A stretch of 64,000 nucleotides of DNA from Chimonanthus salicifolius (GCA_013350335.1 CM023532.1:95539064-95603063), one strand, 5' to 3'; positions 1 through 13,800 are shown, counted from the first letter of the stretch. Notes: generated by a model not told the origin, from the letters alone. Made by a program: numbers and translations.

Positions 1-1954
1 TGGCTGAACCTCACCCACTTTGAATTTGTCCTTCATTTGTTTTGGATCAACACCATCCAAATAACTTTATTTACAAACCTTAATCTACTAACCATAACTT
101 GGTGGGGTTCGGCCATACAACATGGCCAAACCTCACAATTTTGGTTTGAGCCCCTCTTTTAAGTCATTTCCTCTTTTCATACATATTTACCATAATGCCA
201 CTAGGCTAAGCCTTGTTTAATTTTTCTTAATAACCACGGTTCATAATTAATCCACCTTAGTGGGGTTCAGCCATACAACATGGCCGAACCTCACCACCTT
301 AGATTTGGTCTTTTATTTAAACCCTAAGTCCACAATCATCCCCCATGGGATTCTTCATTTTCGACCATAATTACGTCCTTGCCACTCATTCTTCCCATGG
401 TTGATTACCTTTCATATATGTGTGTTCAGAACCCTAACTGATCCATAAACATGGATCCATCCATGTCTTATCAATCATGACACAAAACCCATTATAAATC
501 AGCCATTCCCAAGCGTGTTCTTAACTCTAAACATCCCATAAAATGGTCCATGGGGTTCGGCCATACACATGGCCAAACCCTATGGTTCTCTTTGGCTCAA
601 TCCTTCCATCCTTGTGCATGGTTCATACACATATCTTAATCATAAAAATAATATGATTCAGCCATACATTGGCCGATCCTACACACTAGCCTTAACTCCA
701 TTTAAATCACATAAACACCCCATAATATTGTATGGTTTTTATCTCTCAAAAACCATCACAATTAACCATAAACTTGTCAACTCATTTCATGGGGTTCGGC
801 CACTTGTGGCCTATGATTTGAACTTCTTAAACATATATCTTATGTCTAATAAAAACATCTAAAACTGTCCATCATATTGCATGGTTTTTAACTTACAAAA
901 ACCATCAACATAACCAAACTATTTCATGGGGTTCGGCCATCCAAAGTGCCGAACCTTATGGTCCATGTTTTCTATCTTTTTAAACCTCATCGTTATAATT
1001 TAAACCATGGATTAATTCAGTCATAACATATATTTTGTACCTCATTAACACATGTAAAACTCTCCATTGTTTTGCATGGTTTTTAGCCTTCAAAAACCAT
1101 CAATCTAATCAACTCCTTTCATGGGGTTTGGCCATCCAAAGTGGCCGAACCCTATGATCCACTTTTTATCATTTTTATGAAGCACCATCCAAGGTTTAAA
1201 CCCTTGATGGATTCAGCCAAGCCATGGCCAAATCATGCTCCCTTTTACCAATCCATTTAACTAAATTCTTAAGTAAACACTAACAATTTCCTTTGCTTTT
1301 CTTCTCTCCTTTTTATCCTTGCTTTCTTCCTTCTTGCTCCCTTAGTCTTTAACTGATTGTAAGCTTGAACAATGGTGAAAACACCAAAGGATAATTCGGC
1401 CAAGGAGGTAGGTTCTTGAGAGAGAGGGAGAGCGATGAATTCTAAGATTCTTTGTGATGGAATTCGGCCAAAATGAGTGGTGTATTGCTTTTATTAAAAC
1501 AGCCCTTGAACCCCTCATTTAACCCTCATCAATATTTGATTAAACCAAGGAGTCACTTGTTGCCAACCAAGGCATCCCTTGGCACTCCAACGTTGGAGCT
1601 TGGGTTTCCATTATGAGATGGAAACCCTCCATATTCCCCATGAGATTTTATCTCATTTCATTAAACCTTATGCATGGGAAACACTCCATGCCATCAACAT
1701 GTGGGACCTATGTTTGGTGGTGTTTGAGACCAAGGAAACTCCTCACCTCTCCATTTGACTCACTTGACTTCAAGGTCCCTTTGATTTCCAATTTAACTCA
1801 CCCAACTCATTAGCACAACTCATGACATTTAATGCCATTCATTTCTTGCACTTGAGTCAACTCCATTACTTAATTCAAATTCAACTCATTTCAGTCCCAA
1901 CTCAACCTGATTTAACTCACATTTGAGCTCACTTGAGGGTCCACACGGTCAACC
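1..1954 (-). mobile_element. LTR fragment, Chromo-5-like family, interior part only
   Basis: No gene is present. Read on the minus strand the sequence follows the Chromo-5 LTR: the block near position 1 matches the complement of about 54150-54180, and the block ending at 1954 matches the W-box region near 52885. It therefore covers roughly offsets 430-1730 of that LTR; the first 430 bases and the 3' end are missing. It carries about eight palindromes of the TTCGGCCAT type (for example near 103-132, 263-293, 553-582 and 1122-1150), a GA-rich patch at 1416-1437 that is the complement of the CT-rich promoter patch, and a weakened splice donor near 1274. It ends abruptly where another LTR begins at 1955. 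Confidence 0.8.
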
Positions 1955-2928
1955 TGTAACGCCCCACCCTTTCTGAGAATTCAGAGTCTAATTTTTTTTT
2001 AAAATAATAATAAAACATCGGAAGAGAGCGGGCGGCGTCACGACGCGAGTTAAGTTCAGACTACTCAAGTTTGAACCTTAACTGGCCACTCATGTGTACA
2101 TGGACTAGACCATGATAATGAATCACACATGGAACTAACATCAACATGCGGAATAACCTAGATTAACTGCGGAATAGAAAGACTAGATAGCAAGTAACAG
2201 TCTCAAACATTAATTAACATAAATCAACCATCCAAAGTTATTAACCTAATCAAACCATAGCAAGTAATGACGTATTACACGTCCAACAAAATATAGTTCG
2301 AATGACAGTAATATAAAGAAGTCCAGTCCAACATTCAAGCGCTTAGGCTTGGCTCCCCTCCCGGTCATCGACCTTCTTTTTCCCTTTACTTGTACCTGCA
2401 TTCTCCTCTGAGGATAGAATTAGGGCGTTAGATCAACGCGCCCAGTAGGTTCCCGAATCAGGGCTACCACATGTTAGCATATAAAACATGCATATATATC
2501 ATATTACATGATCATCAAAAACAAGTAAAACAATGTTATGAAGTATGCACATGCAATGAGCCTCCCCCATCATGTACATTCATAGCCACACTTGACGTGC
2601 CACGCACCGACAAGGTAATTCACAATATACTTCCATCTCTTCATCACTGACTGATTCATATCACGTATTAGTCCTCCTGGAGGGACTCTCATCCCCTAAG
2701 GAGACCATTGTGACTATGATCATCATGTTACTCCTCCTAGCGTGACTTGCACCACCGAAAGAGGACGTAACTCATAAATTGCAATACTGTAGAACCTCAT
2801 TCATAATCCCATGTCTATGCATGAGATGCCAATGCCTATATGCCATTTATTAATGCATAATATATCATTTGAAACACATAAAATAAAACAAGAGTCTCAT
2901 AAGAAAACTGGGGTAAAACTGTGGTTAC
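1955..2928 (-). mobile_element. LTR fragment, 3' terminal part of a Solo-2/Chromo-4-family LTR
   Basis: Begins with TGTAACGCCCC, the complement of an LTR end, and follows the complement of 45774-46749 in Solo-2, including the A-rich tract, the conserved CGTCGTGACG motif, a stem-loop at 2054-2076, the acceptor-like CTGC at 2396-2399 and the branch-like CTAAC complement at 2427-2431. It stops at 2928, where Chromo-1 begins. Its likely partner is the 184 bp piece at 14968-15151 beyond Chromo-1. About 2.6 kb of LTR interior is missing between the two pieces. Confidence 0.8.
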
Positions 2929-5900
2929 TGTAACTTCCGCCCCTTTTTACCGAAATATCAGAGTCTATTTTTTTTCTTTAAAAAGAAAAGTGACAAAGGG
3001 CGCGAACGTCACGACGCGAGTTAAGTCCGAGCTTCTAAAGCCCGGCCTTTAACTGGCCAACCCTACGGGTACGTGGAACGGAGCCAAGTTCACGAGTACG
3101 GTTCACGCGTAGACGTAAGCTCAAGGAATATTACTTCTCAGTGCGAAATTAACAACAAAGACTATCCTACAGATTTGAGATAGCAGGGAAGATAACATTC
3201 ATTTAAATTTCTATAATACCTTAAAACCATAATGTCCATAATAAAATCCCAAAACATAGCCAGTAATCTAATTTATTACATTCCGACAAGCTAAACTACT
3301 CAAATTACATTTCTCCAACATAAACTTAAACAACATAATTAACCTGCCTTGCCAAGCTCCTAAGCTTGACTCCCGTCCCGTCTTTCCGTTTCGCCACCTC
3401 CTGCGTCATCAGCTATGGTAGAAGTAGGGCGTTAGACCATGCGCCCAGTAGGACTCCGAGTAGGGCTAGCACATGGATTAGTAATAACAGCATGCAGATA
3501 ATATTATAGCAAAACCATGCACTTTGGGCAATGTTATGCAATGGGTGTTCTATGTCATGAACCCCACCAATCCATCTCATCCTCATCGTATAATGTCCCT
3601 TTTTTCAACCATACACAGCGTTCCAAATAAAATCCATACCATCATCGTGCCATGATCCTCTTGATGGAAAAGCCTCATCAAGACGCGATCCACACTAGGC
3701 ATCCCCCTTGATGGAAGAACCATCATCAAGGTATAACAATAAATGCAACATCCCCTTTGATGGAAAACCATCATCAAGGTATGATAATACATAATGAAAC
3801 TTCCCCATGCGTTTATCGGTCGCCCCGACGGAGCATGGACTCCGGTTTCATTTCATCATTCCCCTGTCATATCCCTCCCATTCCATGCATGAGATGTAAG
3901 TGCCATGTGCCATGTAATATATGTAGTTCAATAGTAACACAAAAACCCATCTTAAAACAATTACTTGATTATCAAATAATCAAAGGGAAAAACATCCCAT
4001 AATATTTAATCCAAAACCCATCTTAAGACATTCACATGATTTCCAAAATAATTTAAAGGAAAACATCACAAGATACTTAATCCGAAAACTCATCTTAAAG
4101 GCAACCACATGCTTTCCAAAATAAATTAAAGAAAACATCACCCAATCCATGGCTTACAAAAATGTAGGAATCCTACCGAATACCGACTCGCGTCCTTTTA
4201 TGTTTTCCGTTCGATAAACCCGGTCGCAGATCGCGCACCGCCTGTGATGTCCAGTACCTTATTACACATTCATCATTAGTCTATGTTTTTACCATTTCTA
4301 AGCCCATATGAAAAACCGGTCACTATTTAGGTTTTGTGGGTCCGGTCCCATGTCATCTATTAAACCTTTTACTCCCATAAGTCTTAAAATTTGGCCACCC
4401 TAGGCTTGATCAACCACTTATAAGGTTATTACATTAGAGCCCCTCATTCCATGATCAATCTCCATGGAATTCTTGAATTTGGCATTTAATTACGATTTTG
4501 CCACTACCTCATTTTCCATGGTTAATCACCCATTTATCCATGCATGATTAAGTCCAAAAATTGATCCACAACCTAGGTCCATTAATGATCCCTAACCACG
4601 TTACAAGATCATTAAAAATCAGCCCTTAACTTAGCCTCATTTCCATTGATTTCAACACATGATAATTCCAAATTTTAGCCCTTTAAGTATTCTAATTTAT
4701 GAAACTAAACTGCATCAACCCCAAGCTTAATTTAATCATTTATAAGGTCATCTTAATGCACCCAAGTTCATGTCCAACATACATGGGGTTCGGCCATGGT
4801 TCTTCATTGTGGCCCATAATTACGGTTATGCCACTAAACTTCCATGGTTTAATATCTCCTCTATTCATGTATATTTTAAGTCTAAAATTCATCCATAACT
4901 TAGATCCATTAAGGCTTCACTAACCATGACTCAACATGAAACACAATCAGCCATCTCATTTAATAATATTCTCCATCATCTAAACACAAACATGGACCCA
5001 ACCTTAGCTCATACAATGACCTACAAAATGGGTCATGGGTTCGGCCACACACCATGGCCGAACCCATGATGTCTTGTTCCCCATTTTTTCTTGGGTCCAT
5101 TGTTACATTTTAGATCCACTAATAATCCCTCCTTGAGGGGTTTACATCATGCAAATAAACCATATTCTTAGCCCCATTTGGATCATTACTTTTGTTCATT
5201 TGAAACCCAAAATTCATCGACACATTATCCTTTAAACCCCCACCATTTAATCATCATTTCATCACCATAGGGTTCGGCCATATACCATGGCCGAACCCAT
5301 GGTTCATGATTCATCATTCATTGCTCCATAATACCTATATTCACCCAAAATATTAAATCCACCCATCTTCCCATTTTCCATGGCTTTTTAAACCCTACAA
5401 CCCTAGCTAATTTCACACATAACAACCTAGGGTTCGGCCATGCACCATGGCCAAACCCATGGTTCACAATTCCTTCTCTTTTATGCCTTCTTAATGCCAT
5501 AAAATCCCATTGCATTTTTCATCATAAACTCATTTTAATACTCATCCACATTCATTCATTTACAACCCAAAAATCCATTAGCCACCTTCATTATCTTCCA
5601 TTCATTAATCCTAACCATTTTACATCAAATGGCTAATCACCCACCATGGGGTTCGGCCATGCTACATGGCCGAGCCCTATGGCCAATAATTTTTCTTCCA
5701 ATCATCCCATTCTATGCTTAATCTCATAATTTACATAATGCACATAACCCATTTATTCATTTTCTTTCCCTAACCCTAATTTACCCATTTAGGGTTTCCT
5801 CCATCTTCCACCCTCTCATTTGATGGGTTTAACATCCATGACACACATTTATGTACCCACCATTAAATTCTACAAAAAAAAATTCCAATTCTTAAACCCT

Positions 5901-7024
5901 AAACATCCAAAATTTCTTGTTTAAGAAATACTCACAATCCGACGTCTCCTCCGATTTCCGCCGCTCCCGTCGGTCTCCTTAGCCTCCTCTTTCCTTCCTC
6001 TTGATCTTTGATAGGTCAAGACTCTTGATTAATGGTGGCAATACCCAACCCTAGAATCGGCCATGTTAGGGTTTGTGTGAGAGAGAGAGAGGGAAAAATC
6101 ATGAGAGGGGAGATGTTAAACCCTAACCTTAGAGTGATTTCCCTCCAATTTCCACTTATTTCTTCTCTCCTTCTCTTCTCCTTAACTCTCTTCCTATCCT
6201 TCCTTAGAGCATGGGACGACAATGGAGAATGGGAGGGATGGAGTTTGTGAATAAAAAATGAGAATGAGATAACCAATAAGACTTATCTCCATTTTTCACT
6301 TTAATTTAATGATCCCACCAACCTTAAGATATTTTTTTTTTAGATATTTTATTTCCTTTATGGTGGTGGTTATCCAAACCACCACCCGAGCCCAACATTT
6401 TTTCTCATTTGAAGTGGGGTAGCTTGGTCTCCCATTTGACCACTTCATTTTTATAATTTTAATCATTTAATATTTAGATATTTTAGTTACTTTAATTCCC
6501 ATTTATTTATTTAATCACCTTAGGTTAACTCATTATACTTAACCTAATTCCATTATTCCGCCCATGGTTGACCAAATCAACCATGGTGGTCGGCCCCACC
6601 AAACATTGACCCACACGCCACCTCACTTGATGAGGTGGAGGTGGGTCCCACTTGGCCACACCATCTTGGTTTAATTTTTTTAAACCACTTAGGTGATTTA
6701 ATTTCATTGAATTCACTCTAAATGGATCCCCATTGGGCCCATGGCCCAATTACATTTCCATCTAGCCCATTTACCTTAGAGCACAACCATCTTGACCCAT
6801 TGGGTCCCAAATGGGTATTTGACCCAATTTGACCATTCTTGACCCATTTAACCCTCATTAACCATTTAAATAAATTTAAATCCAAACATTAGTCTATTGG
6901 ACCATACTTGGGCCTTTGTCCAAATTTTGGCCAATTACCTTTTATCCCACTAATTTCCCAATTTTCATCATTAAATTAACTTATATCCACATTTTTATTA
7001 ATTTAAAAATTCCGGGCCCTTACA
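2929..7024 (-). repeat. Chromo-1 3' LTR
   Basis: Runs from TGTAACTTCCGCCCC at 2929 to CCCTTACA at 7024 and is collinear with 10869-14967. Read on the minus strand it has the shared LTR plan: W-box-like TTGACC near 6560-6590, a CT-rich patch near 6080, splice donor GTGAGT at 5935 downward, palindromes near 4787-4805, 5039-5067, 5272-5300, 5430-5458 and 5650-5678, branch-like CTAAC (complement at 3431-3435), acceptor at 3401-3402, and stem-loop at 3027-3045. The adjacent polypurine tract shows that this is the 3' copy. Confidence 0.9.
3401..5935 (-). other. Predicted spliceosomal intron inside Chromo-1 3' LTR
   Basis: Minus strand: donor ATT|GTGAGTATTT at 5935, a CTAAC branch-like motif at 3435-3431, a pyrimidine-rich stretch, and acceptor GACGCAG|G ending at 3401. 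An alternative AG lies about 13 nt earlier. The segment of about 2.5 kb holds all palindromes of this LTR. No transcript evidence is available; the call rests on motif order and on its recurrence in the other LTRs. Confidence 0.5.
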
Positions 7025-7030
7025 ATACAA

Positions 7031-7042
7031 TCCTCTTTTAAA
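7031..7042 (-). other. Polypurine tract of Chromo-1
   Basis: The complement reads AAAAGAGGA just inside the 3' LTR. It is preceded by the inverted repeat AATTTTCG-GGA-CGAAAATT, which also occurs next to the polypurine tracts of Chromo-2, -4 and -5. This is the usual plus-strand primer position. Confidence 0.75.
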
Positions 7043-7086
7043 ATTTTCGTCCCGAAAATTCGAGCGAAGTAGAGGTTCAAAACATC

Positions 7087-8410
7087 TCACACAAAGAGTT
7101 CCGGATGAGAGGCTCTCATCTCCGACTCAAGTTCCCAGGAGGTCTCTTCATTGCCATGTCGTTCCCATACCACCTTGACGAACTGAACAACGCGGTTCCG
7201 CAGTACCCTTTGTTCACTCCCGATCACTCTGATCGGCACCTCCACACACATCACATCGCTTTGTATATCGACGTCTTGTACACTCAAGACATGTGAAGGG
7301 TCAGGGTTGTATCTTCCTCAACACGGACACATGGAATACGTCATGCAAAGATGATAACTGTGGAGGAAGTGCTAACTAATAGGCCACCTCCCCCACCCTC
7401 TTTAGGATTGGAAACGGCCCCAAAATCTAGGTGACAGTTTCCCCTTTTTTCCGAATCTCATGTGTCCCTTCCATGGTAAAACTTTCAAAAGCACCAAATC
7501 TCCCACCTCAAACTTGGGGAAACTTCTCCTCTTGTCGGCGTAATTCTTATAACGGCTCTGCGCAGTGAGTAAAGGTTGCCGTATAAATTTAATCTACGCC
7601 GTAGTCTCCACAACCAACTTCGGTCCAATCAGCGCAGGCTCACCGACCTCTGTCCAACGCACTGGAGATCTACACGGCCCACCATATAAGGCCTCAAATG
7701 GAGCCATCTGGAGGTACTGTTATTGTAGGAGAACTCCACCAGTGGCAGGCGATTCTCCCATCCACCCTTGAAATCCAGCATACCTGCTCTCAGCATATCC
7801 TCCAATATCTGTATTGTTCTCTCCGATTGTCCATCAGTGTGTGGGTGGAATACTGTGCTGATCAACACGTCGGTCCCCATAGCCGACTGCACGCTTTGCC
7901 ATACTCTGTCGGACAGAATAGTCTGAGGTACACCAGGTATTCTGATAACATTTCGGATGTACCGTTGACTCATATTGCATCGTTGCGCCTTGATGACCTT
8001 AGTAGCCCTGTCACAAAATCCATGGCTACATGTTCCCATCTCCACTCCTGCACTGGTAAGGGTTTGAGTAAACCCGGTGGTTTCCGATGTTCCACCTTAA
8101 CCTGCGGACAAGTTAGTGCAACGAGCACAAACTCAGCCACATCTCTCTTGAGTCCATGCCACCCATAGTGTCTCTTAAAATCATGATATATCTTGGCGCT
8201 ATCCGGATGGGTAGAGAGCTTGGCTTGGTGTGTCTCAACCAATAACTCCCTTCTGCAGCTCTCAGGTACATATGTCCTACCTCGGAATAAAAGACCCTGT
8301 TCTGATCGTAATTCTTATTCCGGTACTACTTCGCCTGCAAATATCTTGATTCATATCTCCTCCATTTCTGGGTTTATTCGTCGTTCCCGTTTAATTGTGT
8401 CAAGTACCTC
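7087..8410 (-). pseudogene. Integrase remnant with chromodomain (Chromo-1)
   Basis: Only the 3' end of pol survives. In coding direction (minus strand) it starts near 8410 with the linker before the integrase zinc domain, then shows the HHCC region at 8242-8100 with one cysteine lost (ALTC in place of CLTC). Core residues follow at 8045-7629 with the SDRxxxF and TDGQSERT motifs, then a decayed C-terminal domain, then at 7287-7087 a chromodomain with RVLRN, FVKVVWERHG and SWELESEMR. Several frameshifts and stops break it. Known chromovirus integrases use this domain to bind modified histone tails and steer insertion. No upstream RT or protease is present, so this is a relic kept inside a non-autonomous element, not a working enzyme. 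Confidence 0.8.
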
Positions 8411-10013
8411 TTAATTACATCAACACCACTCATATCAACCTATGAGTTTCATTCTTGCAAATTCACTTTGCCTCGTATTATCTCTTTTCCTCATGAATCC
8501 ATTTACGGTTTTATGTAGATTACGTATTCTATTTCACTTTATCTGTTATCAAAACATTTCCCATATGTACTCCTTCAATACGTTCTTTTGTCTACTCTCC
8601 GTGTGAGTTAGTCTGCCAATACAAGCCTATGCTCAAGTCCATTGTTGATTCCATTTTAACTAGGTTTCTAGCTTCACCCCCATGGAACTCCATAGGCCAA
8701 CTACAGAGTCAAGTGATCAGTCTCACTCGGCAGTCGCCCATAGCTTCCCATTCAAGTTTCACTAGACTCTTAACCTTTCCCTTAAGTCCATCTCTCAACA
8801 GCAATCAAACCTTTTATTTGCATATAAGTTACTATGGGACTAACCCTTTTTGTTCACAACTCCTCCAACACCAATACCCGACATCAATCCAATCACATAG
8901 ATACTAATTTCCTACCCTTCTGGATTATTCCACATATTTTCATAGATTCCATAAAACAATGACATATCTACGCTTACTTAGACTATGTCAAATAGTGCCC
9001 ATTCATCACTAAAAAAAATATTCACAAGTATTACCAATTCCACCAACCACCAAATTCCACCCTACATGCCTACGTTATCAATGGTTACCACATCATACGG
9101 TTCATATTCCTTCATTAGCAGGCCACGTAGAATTGAAATCACACACCATCTTCGAATAACACAACTCATGTGTAACCAGATCTTTCACCTCCATTCACAT
9201 CAAACAACAACTTGAGGTAACATAAGAAATAACACTTTAAGAAGATCTAGTGATTCAACATAATTATGATTAGGTTACCCTACCCCATTTACAACACACA
9301 CCGAGAGATTTTAAAATAATAATCCTACTCATCCCAAGCAAACCATCCCAATACATTCGAAGACCATCCATGACCATCCATAAATCCCTAAACTTTGGAA
9401 TTATTCATCAGCCCTACCTAGATTCCCAACCAAACGCATTGGCATATCACGGCCCCTCCATGCATACTACATATTCACAACTCCCGCTACTTTATCAACT
9501 CATCACGATACACATAGTCTATAACACAGCCTTGTTCCTCAATAACCATTCATTGCATACCACCCATTATCAAAGTAACATCATATAAACTCATTGCAAC
9601 GATTAATAATTCACAACTTAGTAACATCATAGGGAATCCTCATGCTATCACTAAATAAAATAGTTTCATAATTTTATGGTCCATCACTTGTTCATAATCT
9701 ATACTACACATTGGAAGAATGCAATTTCATTATACATACAAGATTTTTCATACAACATATTAGTCTTTGCAAGCTAGACCCTTCTCATTCTCCTCATAAT
9801 GCCATCCTCTCACAAGTTTCATGTGGCAAGTTAATCCATGCATCCCGGTCTCTTTCAAATACACTGTTTATCCAACATGTCTCAAATGGCACTTTGTTCA
9901 CATAAGAACCTCTTATACCCTTTCACAAAGTGTTTACATCATCCCCCATTATAAAAGCCATTTCTAAAAGCCATTACACCATCCCCCAAGTATACCCATA
10001 TATCACCTTTACC
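8411..10013. other. Unassigned AT-rich internal DNA of Chromo-1
   Basis: About 1.6 kb lies between the integrase remnant and the leader ORF, where related elements carry gag, PR, RT and RNase H. I recognise no zinc knuckle, DSGAS, FIDD or RNase H motif on either strand. Open frames are short (up to about 90 codons) and scattered. It may be replaced or captured sequence, or gag-pol decayed beyond recognition by eye. Confidence 0.6.
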
Positions 10014-10316
10014 TCACTCATAAGCATATGCAACATATACCCCTTCAAGAGGGTAGGGGTAGTATGTGCAGTTGTGCCCAACCTGGTTGTACAACTCGCG
10101 CATATAATCGGGTTCCATTTCCCCTACCGACTCTCTTACCATTGGAAAGTCTTCCATATTCTCCTCAGGAAGAGATGCAAAATCCTCTTCATCTTCCTCG
10201 GGAGGTCCCTCCTGAAAGTCCAGGCTAACTGCTATATTAGAAGCAGACACCAAATCTATGGGACAGCTAAGGGTTCTCTTATCCAATAATTCCGTATACT
10301 CCCCGTCACTTGACAT
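10014..10316 (-). pseudogene. Decayed leader ORF (zinc-knuckle protein) of Chromo-1
   Basis: The start codon at 10316 opens with MSSDGEYTELLDK, matching the leader ORFs of Chromo-4 (47198) and Chromo-5 (55781). The acidic segment with QEGPPEE follows, then the region of the first zinc knuckle. There the ligands are damaged: both cysteines of the CELC motif are replaced (RELY), and the final cysteine is tyrosine (GHNCTYY). The frame then ends after about 100 residues, and knuckles two and three are missing. The same frame is open upstream of this methionine back to 10451, but that extension has no counterpart in the relatives, so I place the start at 10316. It supports descent of Chromo-1 from an element that carried the leader ORF. 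Confidence 0.7.
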
Positions 10317-10854
10317 ATCTGTATCATAGAATATAAATTGAACACAAAAATCATCCACAACAATTACCAATAAAACCAATCTAGGTTTTGGGGAATCTCT
10401 TATATATATCACAATGTATTTTGTTTGGGGAAAGTTGCCAAATAAGTACACTTGTTTTTCCTTTGTTTCTGAGGGGAATCTCTTAATTCCTATTGTCTGT
10501 TGTTCAAATGGGGATACCGGGGAAGTACATCCTACTTTACTATGTCCGATAAATCTAGTACTGTTTCATCAATTTGGGGGAAAAACCTAGATGCTTTCTC
10601 ATTTCTGGGGAAGTAAACCCTATCTTGCTATGTTTCAATAAATCTCTCCTAGAATGAATCTTTCTTCCCTTGCTATCATTCCTTTCCGTCAATTGTTGTT
10701 CTCAGACTAAACACTTCAGTTTGGGTCAATCGAAGTAAATTAACCCGGCCCCCGTGCAGCGGACTCCGAAGAGTCGGTCGGTTGGGATTCTTAGCTGCCA
10801 GTGAGACATGCAACCGTCTTAATCTTACTTCGAGAGATTCATTCTTCCGAGTTC
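10317..10854 (-). other. Untranslated leader of Chromo-1
   Basis: Sequence between the primer site and the leader ORF. It resembles the leaders of Chromo-2, -4 and -5 and contains repeated TTCCCC motifs (as GGGGAA on the plus strand, for example near 10389, 10425, 10473, 10523 and 10608). Short open frames in it are not conserved among copies. Confidence 0.65.
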
Positions 10855-10866
10855 GCTCTGATACCA
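10855..10866 (-). other. Primer-binding site of Chromo-1
   Basis: The complement reads TGGTATCAGAGC, matching the 3' end of plant initiator methionine tRNA, two bases inside the 5' LTR. Confidence 0.85.
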
Positions 10867-10868
10867 AC

Positions 10869-13800
10869 TGTAATGCCCGCCCCTTTTCACCGAAATATCA
10901 GAGTCTATTTTTTTTTTTAAAAAGAAAAGTGACAAAGGGGGCGGACGTCACAACGCGAGTTAAGTCCGAGCTTCTAAAGCCCGGCCCTTAACTGGCCAAC
11001 CCTACGCGTGCGTGGAGCCAAGTTCAGGAGTACGGTTCACGCGTAGACGTAAGCTCAAGGAATATTACTTCTCAGTGCGGAATTAACAACAAAGACTATC
11101 CTACAGATTTGAGATAGCAAGGAAGATAACATTCATTTAAATTTCTATAATACCTCAAAACCATAATGTCCATAATAAAATCCCAAAACATAGCCAGTAA
11201 TCTAATTTATTACATTCCGACAAGCTAAACCACTCAAATTACATTTCTCCAACATAAACTTAAACAACATAATTAACCTGCCTTGCCAAGCTCCTAAGCT
11301 TGACTCCCGTCCCGTCCTTCCGTTTCGCCACCTCCTGCGTCATCAGCTATGGTAGAAGTAGGGCGTTAGACCATGCGCCCAGTAGGACTCCGAGTAGGGC
11401 TAGCACATGGATTAGTAATAACAGCATGCAGATAATATTATAGCAAAACCATGCACTTTGGGCAATGTTATGCAATGGGTGTTCTATGTCATGAACCCCA
11501 CCCATCCATCTCATCCTCATCGTATAATGTCCCTTTTTCAACCATACACAGTGTTCCAAATAAAATCCATACCATCATCGTGCCATGATCCTCTTCATTG
11601 GAAAAGCCTCATCAAGACGCGATCCACACTAGGCATCCCCCTTGATGGAAGAACCATCATCAAGGTATAACAATAAATACACATCCCCCTTGATGGAAAA
11701 CCGTCATCAAGGTATAATAATACATAATGAAACATCCCCATTCGTTTATCGGTCGCCCCGACGGAGCATGGACTCCAGTTTCATTTCATCCTTCCCCTGT
11801 CATATCCCTCCCATGCCATGCATGAGATGTAGGTGCCATGTGCCATGTAATATATGTAGTTCAATAGTAACACAAAAACCCATCTTAAAACAATTACTTG
11901 ATTATCAAATAAATCAAAGGGAAAAACATCCCATAATATTTAATCCAAAACCCATCTTAAGACATTCACATGATTTCCAAAATAATTTAAAGGAAAACAT
12001 CACAAGATACTTAATCCAAAACTCATCTTAAAGGCAACCACATGCTTTCCAAAATAAATTAAAGAAAACATCACCCAATCCATGACTTACTAAAAATGTA
12101 GGAATCCTACGGAATACTGACTCGCGTCCTTTTACGTTTTCCGTTCGATAAACCCTGTCGCCGATCGCGCACCGCCTGCTGATGTCCTAGTACCTTATTA
12201 CACATTCATCATTAGTCCATGTTTTAACCATTTCTAAGCCCATATGAAAAACCGGTCACTATTTAGGTTTTGTGGGTCCGGTCCCATGTCATCTATTAAA
12301 CCTTTTACTCCCATAAGTCTTAAAATTTGGCCACCCTAGGCTTGATCAACCACTTATAGAGGTTATTACATTAGAGCCCCTCATTCCATGATCAATCTCC
12401 ATGGAAGTCTTGAATTTGGCATTTAATACGATTTTGCCACTACCTCATTTTCCATGGTTAATCACCCATTTATCCATGCATGATTAAGTCCAAAATTGAT
12501 CCACAACCTAGGTCCATTAATGATCCCTAACCACGTTACAAGATCATTAAAATCATCCCTTAACTTAGCCTCATTTCCATTGATTTAAACACATGATAAT
12601 TCCAAATTTTAGCCCTTTAAGTATTCTAATTTATGAAACTAAACTGCATCAACCCCAAGCTTAATTTAATCATTCATAAGGTCATCTTAATGCACCCAAG
12701 TTCATGTCCAACATACATGGGGTTCGGCCATGGTTCTTCATTGTGGCCCATAAGTTACGGTTATGCCACTAAACTTCCATGGTTTAATATCTCCTCTATT
12801 CATGTATATTTTAAGTACTAAAATTCATCCATAACTTAGATCCATTAAGGCTTCACTAACCATGATTCAACATGAAACACAATCAGCCATCTCATTTAAT
12901 AAGATTCTCCATCATCTAAACACAAACATGGACCCAACCTTAGCTCATACAATGACCTACAAAATGGGTCATGGGTTCGGCCACACACCATGGCCGAACC
13001 CATGATGTCTTGTTCCCCATTTTTTGTTGGGTCCATTGTTACATTTTGATCCACTAATAATCCCTCCTTGAGGGGTTTACATCATGCAAATAAACCATAT
13101 TCTTATCCCCATTTGGATCATTACTTTTGTTCATTTGAAACCCAAAATTCATCAACACATTATCCTTTAAACCCCACCATTTAATCGTCATTTCATCACC
13201 ATAGGGTTCGGCCATATACCATGGCCGAACCCATGGTTCATGATTCATCATTCATTGCTCCATAATACCTATATTCACCCAAAATATTAAATCCACCCAT
13301 CTTCTCATTTTCCATGGCTTTTTAAACCCTAAACCCTAGCTAATTTCACACATAACAACCTAGGGTTCGGCCATGCACCATGGCCGAACCCATGGTTCAC
13401 AATTCCTTCTCTTTTATGCCTTCTTAATGCCATAAAATCCCATTGCATTTTTCATCATAAACCCATTTTAATACTCATCCACATTCATTCATTTACAACC
13501 CAAAAATCCATTAGCCACCTTCATTATCTTCCATTCATTAACCCTAACCATTTTACATCAAATGGCTAATCACCCACCATGGGGTTTGGCCATGCTACAT
13601 GGCCGAACCCTATGGCCAATAATTTTTCTTCCAATCATCCCATTCTATGCTTAATCTCATAATTTACATAATGCACATAACCCATTTATTCATTTTCTTT
13701 CCCTAACCCTAATTTACCCATTTAGGGTTTCCTCCATCTTCCACCCTCTCATTTGATGGGTTTAACATCCATGACACACATTTATGTAACCACCATTAAA

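Noticed and set aside
8629..9905. Short plus-strand ORFs in the Chromo-1 interior as a captured host gene
   Set aside because: Frames of 64-92 codons with biased Ser/Thr/His translation and no recognisable motif; a similarity search would be needed.
10317..10451. N-terminal extension of the Chromo-1 leader ORF
   Set aside because: Open upstream to 10451, but there is no matching extension in Chromo-4 or -5; the shared start is at 10316.
13321..13340. Telomere-like AAACCCTAAACCCTA
   Set aside because: Only two units, in an LTR; at most a telo-box-like motif, not a telomere remnant.
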